A stretch of 39,152 nucleotides of DNA from an uncultured Clostridium sp. (GTDB lineage: Bacteria; Bacillota; Clostridia; TANB77; CAG-508): the NCBI GenBank assembly GCA_947572725.1, contig CANPDB010000013.1:1-39152 (forward strand). The letters run 5' to 3'. Below are positions 31,701 to 39,152 of this stretch, piece by piece (positions within the stretch are counted from its first letter, which is position 1; each line of letters opens with the position of its first letter). The notes under the pieces were generated by a model that saw only the letters and a list, made by a program, of their open reading frames with translations, was not told where the DNA came from and searched no databases. The position numbers and the translations under genes were made by a program.

Positions 31701-33848
31701 TCAATAGGAAAAGAAATTCCTATTAACGATATAGAAGTAACTATGGATAAAACAACAATAGATAATAAAGAAAGATATATTTTAAAAACTAAAGTGTGGC
31801 CAACAAATACAACAATGGATAAAAATATAACATATACTTCTGCTACACCAGATGTAGCAACAGTTGATGCTAATGGAACTATAACAGTATTAAAAGCAGG
31901 AAATGCAATATTTATTGTAAAAAGTGTAAATGGAGTATATAGAGACTGTATGGTTACTTATACTGAAGATGATATTACAAACAAAAAAACTACAGAGCCA
32001 ACACCAGAAGAACCATCGCCAGTGGATCCATCAGCACCAGAAGTGCCAATTACAAGTATATCATTAAGTCCAACAAATTCAACACTTCAAAAAGATCAAA
32101 CTGTTAAAATAACAGTAACAATAAATCCAACAAATACAACACAAAGCAAAATAGTAACTTGGATGACAAGTGATTGTTCAGTTGCAACAGTAAATGAATC
32201 AGGAGTAGTAACAGGAATAGGAAATGGTACAGCAACAATAACAGCTAAAACAAGTAATGGAAAGACAGCAGTATGCAATATAACAGTAAATGCACCAACA
32301 GATCCAACAACACCAGATACACCAGTAACACCAACTACAGTACCAATTACAAATGTAATGATAAATCCATCAAATAAAATAATTAAAAAGAATGAAAGTT
32401 TTAGAATAACAGCAACTGTAAATCCAACAAATACAACAGAAAACAAAACAATAACTTGCACAACAAGTGATAGTACAGTAGCAACAGTAGATCAATCAGG
32501 ATTAGTTACAGGAAAACAAAACGGAACAGCCATAATAACAGCTAAAGCAAGCAATGGAAAAACGGCAATATGCAGTATAACAGTAAATGCACCAACAGAT
32601 CCAACAACACCAGATACACCAGTAACACCAACTGTAATACCAATCACAAGTATAGCAGTAAGCCCAGCAAATACAACAATTCAAAAAGGTAAAACTGCTA
32701 GAATAACAGCAACAATAAATCCAACAAATACAACACAAAGTAAAGTAATAACTTGGACAACAAGCAATAGTACAGTAGCAACAGTAGATCAATCAGGATT
32801 AATTACAGCTAAACAAAATGGAACAGCAATAATAACAGCAAGAACAAGCAATGGAAAAACAGCAACTTGTAGAGTAACAGTATATACTCCAACTTCAACA
32901 ACACCAAATAATCCAACAAATCCATCTACGCCAAAAGCAATTCCAAACATAAGTTATCGTACACATGTGCAAAATGTAGGATGGCAAGGTTATGTAAAAA
33001 ATGGACAAATGGCAGGAACAAGTGGAAGATGTCTAAGACTTGAAGGAATAAATATAAAATTAGAAAATAATCAATATGGTGGCGGAATTAGTTATCAAAC
33101 TCATGTACAAAATGTGGGATGGCAAAATTATGTACAAAACGGAGCAATGTCTGGAACATCTGGAAGATGTTTAAGACTAGAAGGAATTAGAATTAAACTA
33201 ACAGGACAAATTGCTAATTATTATGATGTATATTATAGAGTACATTGCCAAGACATTGGATGGCTAGATTGGGCAAAAAATGGCGAAGCAGCAGGGAGTT
33301 CAGGATTTAGTTATAGATTAGAAGGAATAGAAATTAGATTAGTAAAAAAAGGCGGAGCAGCACCAGGAAAAACAAATAGACATTTTGTACAAAAATATTT
33401 ATTATATCAAACTCATGTACAAAATGTAGGATGGCAAAACAATGTGCAAGATGCAGAAATGTCTGGAACTTCTGGAAGGTCACTTAGATTAGAAGGAATA
33501 AAAATTGCATTACAAAATAAGCCATATGATGGAAATATACAATATAGAACACATGTACAAAACATAGGTTGGCAAAACTATGTACAAAATGGAGCAATGT
33601 CAGGAACAAATGGAAGAAGTTTAAGACTTGAGGCAATACAAATTCGTTTAACAGGAACTATGGCACAAAAATATGATATATATTATAGGGTTCATTGCCA
33701 AAACTTTGGCTGGATGGGCTGGGCAAAAAATGGTCAGGCAGCAGGAAGTGCAGGATATTGCTATAGACTAGAAGGAATACAAATTTGCCTTATGCCAAAG
33801 GGAGCAAAGGCTCCTGGTAGCACAGTTAATTGCTTTAGGTCAAAATAA
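28734..33848 (+). CDS. large secreted surface protein: BspA-like LRRs, Ig-like domains, internal dockerin, six ChW repeats
   Basis: A 1704-residue exported protein. A signal peptide (about residues 1-29) precedes a beta-rich N-terminal region (about 40-480), BspA-type leucine-rich repeats (about 490-675; e.g. LKTIQLPESLEEIGENAF), a Big_2 Ig-like domain (755-836), a type I dockerin (931-990), a second Big_2 (995-1076), a Pro/Thr linker, and three tandem Big_2 domains (about 1103-1385). The C-terminus (1406-1700) is six ChW repeats, e.g. THVQNVGWQNYVQNG. The dockerin has two calcium loops: 932-943 (DLNGNGAFDSED) and 965-976 (DINGDGQYNNLD). No LPXTG anchor is present. Family knowledge suggests adhesion or binding of host or dietary polymers. 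It is monocistronic, with a terminator at 33948. Confidence 0.88.
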   Translation: MKRKLKLGILIISVLLIGIVLKSVTSIATTDNTYYTINNQIPLRTTQVMEQYGYHCDRTTAYLFDNGNNTLDKIDIKNGKIYIMKLNSSFEKISEKEINTELSEVGGIYSGKSYNFVVYGQDNKSKNNNAEVIRVVKYSKDWNRLGQCSINNINTTIPFDAGNCRMSEKDDKLIIHTSHEMYSGHQANLTLAINQSNMQRTFINSGTSSSGASGYVSHSFNQFVTVDGENYYTVDHGDAYPRGVVICKFNVADLSKTNVPKPTTYANVFVAEGAAGDNTTGLSIGGFELSDNNCLVVGNSVRQISDGKNNYEKRNVFLTVTPKNDISRAKTKTIWLTNNDNAGKVNTTIPYIVKLNNNRFLIMWSLDGRKNYGKVQMIVVDGNGNKLTDTITLGGMLSYCKPIVFNNKVVWYSATSEIEKTIFFHIDASTNAKVNSYNNKNLINYQGTEHFDLTENINGAFILGTYDDSSENLVLPYVDYPWIKMSLRSATFKDCTKVKNITIPGQYGRSTAFRGEKGIFENCKSLESVNFLNGARKVWDDDFAGCTNLKTVNLGNTMEEIGKNAFRRTAITSLNLPSSLTTLNDYAFSSNNNLSEIKFSNGLKTIGRFAFAYAGGLKTIQLPESLEEIGENAFYMGGKLEGTIVIPSNVKTIGDETFEGNRKIEKLIFRNSNTPANSRMVINDYTMDVGETYKPLEGVKISKIEVDAGKESYVNIAKDGTITALKEGSSISVHYYVEGQKKFVFVTILKIQKSMKLKDININKTDIKLKHGQTDKLTVTYNPTNTTDSKDLIWTSSNPNVATVSNNGTITGIGNGTTVITVKCGSITKQCNVEVREAYFVNKWLNVDTSTLPPVVLPGQKYSAELDNGQFAEVELNANNRNVIISATGLIGDMPGFTTLTAYDERYGNLTYIAFVNDTAMLSDGTYKFAGDLNGNGAFDSEDVILLTTIINNNNLSQDDKILCDINGDGQYNNLDIEALKTIVNENKISIGKEIPINDIEVTMDKTTIDNKERYILKTKVWPTNTTMDKNITYTSATPDVATVDANGTITVLKAGNAIFIVKSVNGVYRDCMVTYTEDDITNKKTTEPTPEEPSPVDPSAPEVPITSISLSPTNSTLQKDQTVKITVTINPTNTTQSKIVTWMTSDCSVATVNESGVVTGIGNGTATITAKTSNGKTAVCNITVNAPTDPTTPDTPVTPTTVPITNVMINPSNKIIKKNESFRITATVNPTNTTENKTITCTTSDSTVATVDQSGLVTGKQNGTAIITAKASNGKTAICSITVNAPTDPTTPDTPVTPTVIPITSIAVSPANTTIQKGKTARITATINPTNTTQSKVITWTTSNSTVATVDQSGLITAKQNGTAIITARTSNGKTATCRVTVYTPTSTTPNNPTNPSTPKAIPNISYRTHVQNVGWQGYVKNGQMAGTSGRCLRLEGINIKLENNQYGGGISYQTHVQNVGWQNYVQNGAMSGTSGRCLRLEGIRIKLTGQIANYYDVYYRVHCQDIGWLDWAKNGEAAGSSGFSYRLEGIEIRLVKKGGAAPGKTNRHFVQKYLLYQTHVQNVGWQNNVQDAEMSGTSGRSLRLEGIKIALQNKPYDGNIQYRTHVQNIGWQNYVQNGAMSGTNGRSLRLEAIQIRLTGTMAQKYDIYYRVHCQNFGWMGWAKNGQAAGSAGYCYRLEGIQICLMPKGAKAPGSTVNCFRSK
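32955..33840 (+). repeat. tandem duplication of a three-unit ChW block (450-base period)
   Basis: Six ChW units form two blocks of three. Equivalent Tyr codons, 32955 and 33405, are exactly 450 bases (150 residues) apart. In each block the first two units begin with a THVQN motif and the third with RVHCQ, and each block ends with a short PG-containing linker (GAAPGK, AKAPGS). Confidence 0.85.
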
Positions 33849-33947
33849 TAAGTGTAGCAATTCATATCTTATTTATATTAAACTCTTTACTTTAGTTACT
33901 CTACTATTTTAAATAAGGATGAAAGTTGTAATTATCCAATAACAAAG

Positions 33948-33980
33948 AAGAAAGTGTTTTATAAAAAATGCTTTCTTTTT
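33948..33980 (+). terminator. terminator of the surface protein gene
   Basis: AAGAAAGTGTTTT (33948-33960) pairs with AAAATGCTTTCTT (33965-33977), 13 bp with two G-U pairs, then more T. Confidence 0.8.
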
Positions 33981-34064
33981 ATATGTCTTTATGATAATAT
34001 ATTAATTATTAAATTAATTACTAAATATATTAGAATAAATTAATTAAAAACGGAGGCAGAATGA

Positions 34065-34659
34065 ATGAAAGTAAAACATAAAAGAGTGAGTGATGAACAA
34101 TTTTCTCAATGTATTAATAAAATATGTGATAATTTGAAAAATTATATTCAGGAAAATAATTTGAAAATAGACTATATATGTCCAATATTAAGAAGTGGTG
34201 CAGTTCCAGCGGTATATATTGCTAACAAATTAAATATTGTCAAATTTGCACCTATACAGGTAAAGCACATAGCATATAAAAATGGTGAAAATAAAATTGA
34301 GATGATATTTAATCCATTTTATTCAATAAAGATAAATAAGGAAGAGCCTGTTTTTTTTGGTGGTAGAGGCGATGCACAGCACAGGTACCAGTTCTAAAAT
34401 TTGCATAAGTGAAATTAAAAATAGATATAAAAATGCAAAAATAATATATGTTTGCTTAACAAAGCAATATGGAAGTATGGATTTTAAAGATATGACTATA
34501 TATGAAGATACAGTATTTTACTATAATGGAGATAATGGATTTAGTGAAGAAAAATGTGAGCAATTGGGAATAGAATATTTTCATCCTTTATTTCCATGGG
34601 AGAATTTAGAAATGGAAATAGAACATCCAGATGATTTGGAAGAAAATATATTTTTTTAA
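34065..34659 (+). pseudogene. phosphoribosyltransferase-like gene frameshifted at a run of eight T
   Basis: Two overlapping frames make one protein. The first (34065-34397) carries the N-terminal part, including YICPILRSGAVPAVYIANKL. The second picks up at about 34357 with VVEAMHSTGTSSK, the PRPP-binding loop of type I phosphoribosyltransferases, and runs to 34659. The join is TTTTTTTT at 34351-34358. Removing one T gives a continuous protein of about 197 residues with an ideal beta strand, VFLVVEAMHSTGTSS. The PRPP motif has EA where most enzymes have an acidic pair. It could be a true pseudogene, a sequencing error, or a slippage-controlled gene. A ribosome site, GGAGG, is present before ATG 34065. 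Confidence 0.7.
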
Positions 34660-34687
34660 AGGAAATTGAGTTTATTCAATTTCCTTT
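34658..34687. terminator. shared hairpin between convergent genes
   Basis: AAAGGAAATTGA (34658-34669) pairs with TCAATTTCCTTT (34676-34687), 12 bp, loop of 6. It overlaps the last codon region of the DUF1064 gene and the stop of the phosphoribosyltransferase-like gene, and could end both transcripts. Confidence 0.65.
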
Positions 34688-35025
34688 ATCTTTAAATTAT
34701 ATTTATCTTCAAAAACCTTCTTTTTAGCGATATACTCTTTAGTTTTAAAACCTTTAACATCAATAACTTCTGTTGAAAGGTCTTTATTAAATACAATAAA
34801 ATCTGCTTTATATTTTAAACCAGGTGCTAAAATAAAAATAGGTTGTAAACAAAAACCATTAATTTCTTGTGCTTGTAATCGCAATTTTAATTCACAATAA
34901 TAATCCGCTTCTTTTTGGCTATCAAAAGTATGTCCATCAACAGATACTTTTGTCGCTCTATATTTACTTTTTCTTTTAGATCCATTCGTAAAATTTTTAT
35001 AATCTTCAACACTCCAATGTTCCAT
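34672..35025 (-). CDS. DUF1064 family protein, PD-(D/E)XK nuclease-like
   Basis: A 117-residue protein of a family mostly found in phages. The core reads KYRATKVSVDGHTFDSQKEA, then EADYYCELKLRL, LQPIFILAPGLKYKADFIVF and EVIDVKGFKTKEYIAKKKVF. The conserved Glu, the Asp of ADF and the DVK form a PD-(D/E)XK-type active site, so it is probably an endonuclease, perhaps Holliday-junction-like. No phage genes surround it, so it may be a prophage relic. ATG 35025 is preferred over the TTG one codon upstream because AGGAGA lies at a suitable distance. Confidence 0.82.
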   Translation of the reverse strand: MEHWSVEDYKNFTNGSKRKSKYRATKVSVDGHTFDSQKEADYYCELKLRLQAQEINGFCLQPIFILAPGLKYKADFIVFNKDLSTEVIDVKGFKTKEYIAKKKVFEDKYNLKIKEIE

Positions 35026-35242
35026 CAATATCTTCTCCTAAGTTAATTTATTAATTGTTATTATATAGAAAAAATAAAAAAACTGCAATAGAGTTTTACT
35101 TTTTTAATGGCATAAATCCTAAACAATTGCATAAAATACTTTAAACATTTGAAAGCATAAATCTTCTGTTATTCCCTAGAGGTTAGGCTAGGTTCATATA
35201 GAAACTATTGACATTTGCAATTGAGAGAGGAGAAAGTGTAAT

Positions 35243-35710
35243 ATGATAACTATTATAATAGCATTGGTGATTTGTTATGTATGTACTAATATACATCGGT
35301 TAGAGCATTTTCCTGTTGGACCATCTCCAATATTATATGGAATTGGAACAGTTGTGTTATGTGTAGGCATAGTAGTTGGAATAGCTGTTCCAGTATGCGG
35401 GTTTGACTACGAAGTGGAAACAGTAAATTTATGTGACATTTCTTCAGAAGATGCAGTACCTCTTATGGTAATGAAAACCGACGAAGAAGAAAAAGTTTAT
35501 TACAAAAGTAAGAAGCTTTATAATGAAGAACTTATTAGTGTGAAAAACAAAGAAGGAGTTTCTTTTAAAATAAATATAGATAAGAAATACAAAAAACCTG
35601 TATTGAAAATTTACAAAAAAACTCCAGTAAGAAATTTATTTTTATTTGCACTAATAGGCGAAGAAAAGAAATATCAATTTTATGTATCAGAAATAAAATA
35701 CATAAAGTAA
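35243..35710 (+). CDS. small membrane protein of unknown function
   Basis: A 155-residue protein I do not recognise. Two hydrophobic segments (about residues 1-15 and 30-50: YGIGTVVLCVGIVVGIAVPV) are joined by a short His/Pro-containing loop. A hydrophilic, Lys-rich domain follows (about 55-155) with the pattern of small beta structure (KPVLKIYKKTPV, YQFYVSEIKYIK). It resembles phage or plasmid-type proteins with a membrane anchor and a C-terminal domain in the cytoplasm or outside; topology is unclear. GGAGAAAG precedes the ATG. TTGACA occurs at 35208 but with no -10 box at the right distance. A strong terminator follows. Confidence 0.65.
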   Translation: MITIIIALVICYVCTNIHRLEHFPVGPSPILYGIGTVVLCVGIVVGIAVPVCGFDYEVETVNLCDISSEDAVPLMVMKTDEEEKVYYKSKKLYNEELISVKNKEGVSFKINIDKKYKKPVLKIYKKTPVRNLFLFALIGEEKKYQFYVSEIKYIK

Positions 35711-35736
35711 AAGCACAACAAAAATCCTAACCTAGA

Positions 35737-35771
35737 AAAGTCGCTTAATCGAAAGATTGAGTGGCTTTTTT
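35737..35771 (+). terminator. terminator of the small membrane protein gene
   Basis: A 14-bp stem with three G-U pairs (35737-35750 with 35755-35768), a GAAA tetraloop and a run of T to 35771. Confidence 0.88.
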
Positions 35772-35773
35772 AT

Positions 35774-35790
35774 GAACGTCCCCTGTTCCC
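35774..35790 (-). repeat. half copy of the GGGGACGTTC repeat
   Basis: GAACGTCCCCTGTTCCC; on the minus strand GGGAACAGGGGACGTTC. It matches the inner half of the hairpin at 863-894 (GAGAATAGGGGACGTTCC) but lacks the closing arm, so it is a truncated or degenerate member. Confidence 0.5.
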
Positions 35791-35820
35791 TCTGCATAGA
35801 ATATCTTAGAGGTGTTTTTA

Positions 35821-36339
35821 ATGATAAAATATGAGGAATTAGAACAAATGTTAAATAGAAATAGGAAGGTACCATATCCATCAATTCCTAATTTATATCC
35901 AAACAAGAAATATGCAAATTTAATATATAATAGCTTTGCAGGAAAAGAAGGGGAGTTAACAGCAATAACACAATATATTTATGAACATATTGATTTTAAA
36001 GATAAAGAAGAGATTAGTACAATTCTGTTAAGTATAGCAATTGAAGAAATGCATCATATAGACATATTAGGAGAAATTTTGATAAATTTAGGAGAAAAGC
36101 CAATTTATAAAAGTTCAGAAGGAAAAGATTGGTGTTCTAATAATGTTCAATATAAAATAAAAGATATAAAAGAAGCTATGAAAATTAATATTTGTTCTGA
36201 AGAAACAGCAATTGCAGGATATATGCAGTTGATGAGATTTACGAATAATGTGTATTTAAGAAAAGTGTATGAAAGGATTATTTTGGATGAGAAGACTCAT
36301 CTAGAAATTTTTAGAAAGATTTTATCAAGTTGTCAATAA
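35821..36339 (+). CDS. ferritin-like di-iron/manganese protein
   Basis: A 172-residue four-helix protein with the paired carboxylate/ExxH pattern of the ferritin-like superfamily: Glu45 in GELTAITQYIYE, EEMHH (75-79), Glu128 in SEETAIAGY, and DEKTHLE with Glu157 and His160. This pattern suits rubrerythrin-like or manganese-catalase-like proteins, including CotJC-type coat proteins. It has no rubredoxin domain. It probably handles peroxide or stores metal; in a spore-former a spore role is possible. The start is ATG 35821 after GAGGTG (35809-35814); an in-frame GTG at 35812 lies within that site. Confidence 0.82.
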   Translation: MIKYEELEQMLNRNRKVPYPSIPNLYPNKKYANLIYNSFAGKEGELTAITQYIYEHIDFKDKEEISTILLSIAIEEMHHIDILGEILINLGEKPIYKSSEGKDWCSNNVQYKIKDIKEAMKINICSEETAIAGYMQLMRFTNNVYLRKVYERIILDEKTHLEIFRKILSSCQ

Positions 36340-36488
36340 GAACAAATCGGAAAGCCTTAATATTAGCACAACTTTAACTTTATTCCTTGGCTTTCCGTGA
36401 ATTTGTTCATGTGCCAAATTTATGAAATAAATTTGTGTACAATGTATTTAATATAATAGAAAGTCAGTATGACTTTCTATTATATTAA
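36340..36488. repeat. three successive hairpins between convergent genes
   Basis: Hairpin 1: GAACAAAT and CGGAAAGCC (36340-36356) pair with GGCTTTCCG and ATTTGTTC (36389-36408), with a TGA bulge; it begins right after the ferritin-like stop. Hairpin 2: CAAATTTAT (36415-36423) with ATAAATTTG (36427-36435). Hairpin 3: a perfect 19-bp stem, 36448-36466 with 36470-36488, with a 3-base loop. Hairpin 1 may be the plus-strand terminator, although no T run follows. The role of the others is unclear. Confidence 0.6.
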
Positions 36489-36489
36489 G

Positions 36490-36532
36490 AAAAGGGCACA
36501 GATACATTTTAAATATGTATCTGTACCCTTTT
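36490..36532 (-). terminator. terminator of the P-type ATPase gene
   Basis: On the minus strand AAAAGGG-A/C-ACAGATACAT arms (36490-36507 with 36515-36532) form a long stem with one mismatch, ending TTTTCTT. It lies 26 bases past the ATPase stop at 36559. Confidence 0.8.
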
Positions 36533-36558
36533 AAACATTATGACATATACAGCAGAAA

Positions 36559-38910
36559 TTAGTGTGATAAATTTCTAAACAACAAATTTAATATAGTAAA
36601 ATTAATTGCAGAAATAATCAAAATTCTAATAGCAGTAGTAGAGATAGTAGCCAAAGGAACAATATTAAAGAAAAATCCTAAAACAGTTAATCCAATTATA
36701 AAAATAAGAATCATAGTAATTGTAAGCACTAATCTATAAACTGAAAATGGTAATTTATTATCTTCGCTTTTCCTAGAAGGAATAAATGTAAGTAACAACA
36801 TTAATCCACATATACCAGTAGAAATTACACATAAACTTGAAAAATGTTCTTCAGGAATAATGTTAAATTTCTTTAATAAAGCTAAAGAGAAAATATTTAT
36901 TACAGCGGTTAATCCAGTAGGTAAAGCCTTAGAAATTACATTTTTTAAGAAATTGCCTTTTATTCTTTCTTTATTAGGCTCTAATGCTAGCATGAAAGAA
37001 GGGATACCAATTGTTACTAAACTAATTAAGCTTAATTGAATTGGAACAAATGGATATTCTTCTCTCATAAATAAAAACATTAAGGCAAGCAAAGAAGAGT
37101 AAATTGTTTTTACTAAAAATAAAGAAGCTGACCTTTGTATATTATTAATTGTTCGTCTTCCTTCTGCAACTATTTTTGGCATAGATGCAAAATTAGAATC
37201 AAGTAAAACTAATTTAGAAATATTTTTAGTAGCATCACTACCATTAGCCATTGCAATACTACAATCAGACTCTTTTAAAGCTAAAACATCATTAACACCA
37301 TCACCAGTCATTGCAACAGTTCTACCACTTTCTTGTAAAGCTTTTATTAGATCCCTCTTCTGTGTAGGAGAAACTCTACCAAAGATAGAATAACTTGTAG
37401 CAATATCTTTTATATCAGTATGTTCATCTAATGTTGACATATCAAAATATTTTTCCGAATTTTTAATACCAACCCTTTTAGCAATTTTAGAAACAGTAAT
37501 AGGGTTATCACCAGAAATTATTTTAATATTAACTCTTTGACTATCAAAATACTTAATTGTAGTAGAAGCTTCTTTTCTAATTTTATCTATAATTAATACA
37601 TAACCAATCAATTCTAAAGCTTGTGGTAAATCATTATTTTTATTAAAACAATATTTGCTATGTGCTAAAACTAAAACACGATAATCTTTTGAATAATACT
37701 CCACTTTATCCTTATATGTAGAAAATTTTCGTTTCAAAACAAACTCAGGAGCACCAATAACATAAGAACCTTCATCTTTAAAATTAATTCCAGACCACTT
37801 AGTTTCAGAAGAAAATGAAACTTTTTTATTTGGTACAAATTTTCTAGATGGATTAGAAAATTTATCTTTAAGTGCCATCATAGTTGAATTTTCGTCTTCC
37901 GAAAATTTAGCTATATTTGCTAAAATATTTTTCATTTCTTTTTTTTCACAATCAATAGGAATAAAATCCTTTACTTCCATAGAACCTTCAGTTAAAGTTC
38001 CAGTTTTATCTAAGCACAAAGTATCAACCCTTGCCAAAGTTTCAATACAATATAAATCCTGAACTAAAACTTTAGATTTAGACAAACGAGTAACACTTAC
38101 AGCCAAAACAGTACTTGTTAAAAGAACAAGACCTTCAGGAATCATACCAATTAAAGCAGCAACAGTTTGAACAACAGCTTCACTTAAAGTTGCACCATTT
38201 AAATATAATTGACTAACAAATAAGCCAATACCAATTGGAACAATAGCAAAAGTCAAAAACTTAATAATTTTATTTAAAGAAGACATAATTTCAGATTGAG
38301 TCTTTTTAATAACCTTAGCACCACTAGAAATTTGAGCAGTATAATTATCATTACCAATATGTTCAACCTTAGCAATACACTTACCACTAACAACATAACT
38401 ACCAGACAAAATCATATCACCAGGCTTTTTAGTAATACTATCAGGCTCACCAGTAATACAAGACTCATTTACCAACACAGTACCACTTTTAACAATACTA
38501 TCAGTAACAACCTGATTACCAGTAGACAACTCAAACAAATCATCTAAAACAAGTTTATTAACACTAATATCTTCCTTTTTGCCATCGCGAATTACTTTAG
38601 CCTTATTACTTGTCATAATAGACAACTTATCAACAACCCTTTTAGAATGAATCTCTTGAATAGTGCTAATAGCAGTATTAACAATAACAATCAACAAAAA
38701 CAGCGTATTCTTATACGATTTAACACTAAAAATAGCAATAGCAAAAACTAAATTCAACAAATTAAATAAAGTAAAGAAATTTTCAAACAAAATTCGCCTA
38801 ATAGACTTAGTAGGAGGAGAAGTATCAAAATTAACAAGCTTCTCCTTAACTCTTTGTTGTACTTGTTCATTAGTTAAACCATTTTCTAAACTTGGTTCAT
38901 ATCTTTCCAT
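36559..38910 (-). CDS. P-type cation-transporting ATPase (CtpE-like, P2-type features)
   Basis: A 783-residue membrane pump. Motifs: TGE (153-155, actuator), IPEGL (257-261) in the fourth helix, the phosphorylated Asp301 in DKTGTLTEG, GDNP (468-471), and GDGVND (536-541). The PEGL motif is the P2-type ion-binding feature that separates it from copper and zinc pumps. The sequence MIPEGLVLLTS is like mycobacterial CtpE, which takes part in Ca2+ uptake; cation specificity is inference. At least eight helices are visible, four of them after residue 590. AGGAG precedes the ATG. Repeat hairpins start 22 bases upstream of the start, where its promoter should be. Confidence 0.88.
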   Translation of the reverse strand: MERYEPSLENGLTNEQVQQRVKEKLVNFDTSPPTKSIRRILFENFFTLFNLLNLVFAIAIFSVKSYKNTLFLLIVIVNTAISTIQEIHSKRVVDKLSIMTSNKAKVIRDGKKEDISVNKLVLDDLFELSTGNQVVTDSIVKSGTVLVNESCITGEPDSITKKPGDMILSGSYVVSGKCIAKVEHIGNDNYTAQISSGAKVIKKTQSEIMSSLNKIIKFLTFAIVPIGIGLFVSQLYLNGATLSEAVVQTVAALIGMIPEGLVLLTSTVLAVSVTRLSKSKVLVQDLYCIETLARVDTLCLDKTGTLTEGSMEVKDFIPIDCEKKEMKNILANIAKFSEDENSTMMALKDKFSNPSRKFVPNKKVSFSSETKWSGINFKDEGSYVIGAPEFVLKRKFSTYKDKVEYYSKDYRVLVLAHSKYCFNKNNDLPQALELIGYVLIIDKIRKEASTTIKYFDSQRVNIKIISGDNPITVSKIAKRVGIKNSEKYFDMSTLDEHTDIKDIATSYSIFGRVSPTQKRDLIKALQESGRTVAMTGDGVNDVLALKESDCSIAMANGSDATKNISKLVLLDSNFASMPKIVAEGRRTINNIQRSASLFLVKTIYSSLLALMFLFMREEYPFVPIQLSLISLVTIGIPSFMLALEPNKERIKGNFLKNVISKALPTGLTAVINIFSLALLKKFNIIPEEHFSSLCVISTGICGLMLLLTFIPSRKSEDNKLPFSVYRLVLTITMILIFIIGLTVLGFFFNIVPLATISTTAIRILIISAINFTILNLLFRNLSH

Positions 38911-38931
38911 ATCACATTCTCCTTAGTAAAG

Positions 38932-39035
38932 TTGCCATTGGTTCCGGGTTTATTTGGCAACTTGCCAACTTGCCAAAAGGGACGTGTCTTTTTGGCAATC
39001 TATTTGATAATAACTCCGAATTTATTAGGCAACTT
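38932..39035. repeat. cluster of TTGCCA/TGGCAA hairpins upstream of the P-type ATPase
   Basis: Unit 1 (38932-38960): TTGCCA, loop with GGTTCCGGGTTT, TGGCAA. Unit 2 (38970-38998): TTGCCA, loop AAAGGGACGTGTCTTTT, TGGCAA. Both are 29 bases. An extra TTGCCA half lies between them at 38962-38967, and a decayed unit-1 right end (AACTCCGAATTTATTAGGCA) at about 39013-39032. These are the same two unit types as in the composite at 17757. Confidence 0.8.
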
Positions 39036-39152
39036 GATTATTGTTGTAATAAATTTTATCATATTGATTTATAAAAGTCTAGAAATCAATTTAAGTTGGT
39101 GAATTGTAAAAGTAAAATATAGTTTGTAAAACTAACGTCTATTGTAAGATTA

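Noticed and set aside
35208-35213. Promoter for the small membrane protein at TTGACA
   Set aside because: No -10 box at 16-18 bases; that position is occupied by the ribosome site.
38295-39074. Plus-strand genes in the last 800 bases
   Set aside because: The readable frames are Asn/Thr/Ile-rich shadows of the P-type ATPase or run through the hairpin repeats; no ribosome sites or family motifs.

Overview
The window is low-GC, A-rich Firmicutes DNA that most resembles a spore-forming, probably gut-associated and uncultured, member of the Clostridia. The support is LexA, a CotF-type spore coat protein, AGGAGG-type ribosome sites with sigma-A promoters, DUF1836, a type I dockerin, and ChW (clostridial hydrophobic, conserved Trp) repeats. 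I see no tRNA, rRNA, CRISPR array, integrase or transposase gene.

Layout. 1-5270: lexA, then a heterodimeric ABC exporter whose promoter lies inside a long dyad. 5280-5860: one GC-richer orphan gene on the minus strand with a near-consensus promoter, probably acquired. 6000-10225: two paralogous membrane-anchored coiled-coil proteins, a YqeG HAD phosphatase and a VanW protein. 10297-12515: a TIM-barrel-like protein and a divergent MurF-type ligase, followed by a decayed gene. 12849-16896: copper genes copA and copZ, separated by an AAA/DUF4143 ATPase. 16943-20293: a NUDIX/pyrophosphatase-like fusion, a DUF1836 regulator, and a divergent acyl-CoA synthetase whose promoter carries a perfect palindrome. 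20339-21960: a heavily folded noncoding RNA candidate, a CotF-like protein, and a complete type III toxin-antitoxin locus of the CptIN type. 22065-28589: a NatAB/YhaQP-like ABC transporter, a VanZ protein and a second heterodimeric ABC exporter. 28734-33848: a 1704-residue secreted surface protein with BspA-like LRRs, bacterial Ig-like domains, an internal dockerin and six ChW repeats. 33948-39152: a frameshifted phosphoribosyltransferase-like gene, a DUF1064 nuclease-like gene, a small membrane protein, a ferritin-like protein and a P-type cation ATPase.

The two signals most worth a second look are RNA. First, the cptI antitoxin has two repeat units, each able to form an H-type pseudoknot; four of the six pseudoknot base pairs differ between units by compensating changes. 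Second, 20339-20532 is a nested structure with 12-bp, 23-bp and 9-bp perfect stems and a possible long-range pseudoknot, ending in a terminator-like T run. A further layer is a set of dispersed REP-like hairpins (near 865, 15163, 16829, 17757, 35774 and 38932), several with a GGGACG-type core inside different stem sequences.

All functional names come from motif reading and memory of protein families; no database search was run.
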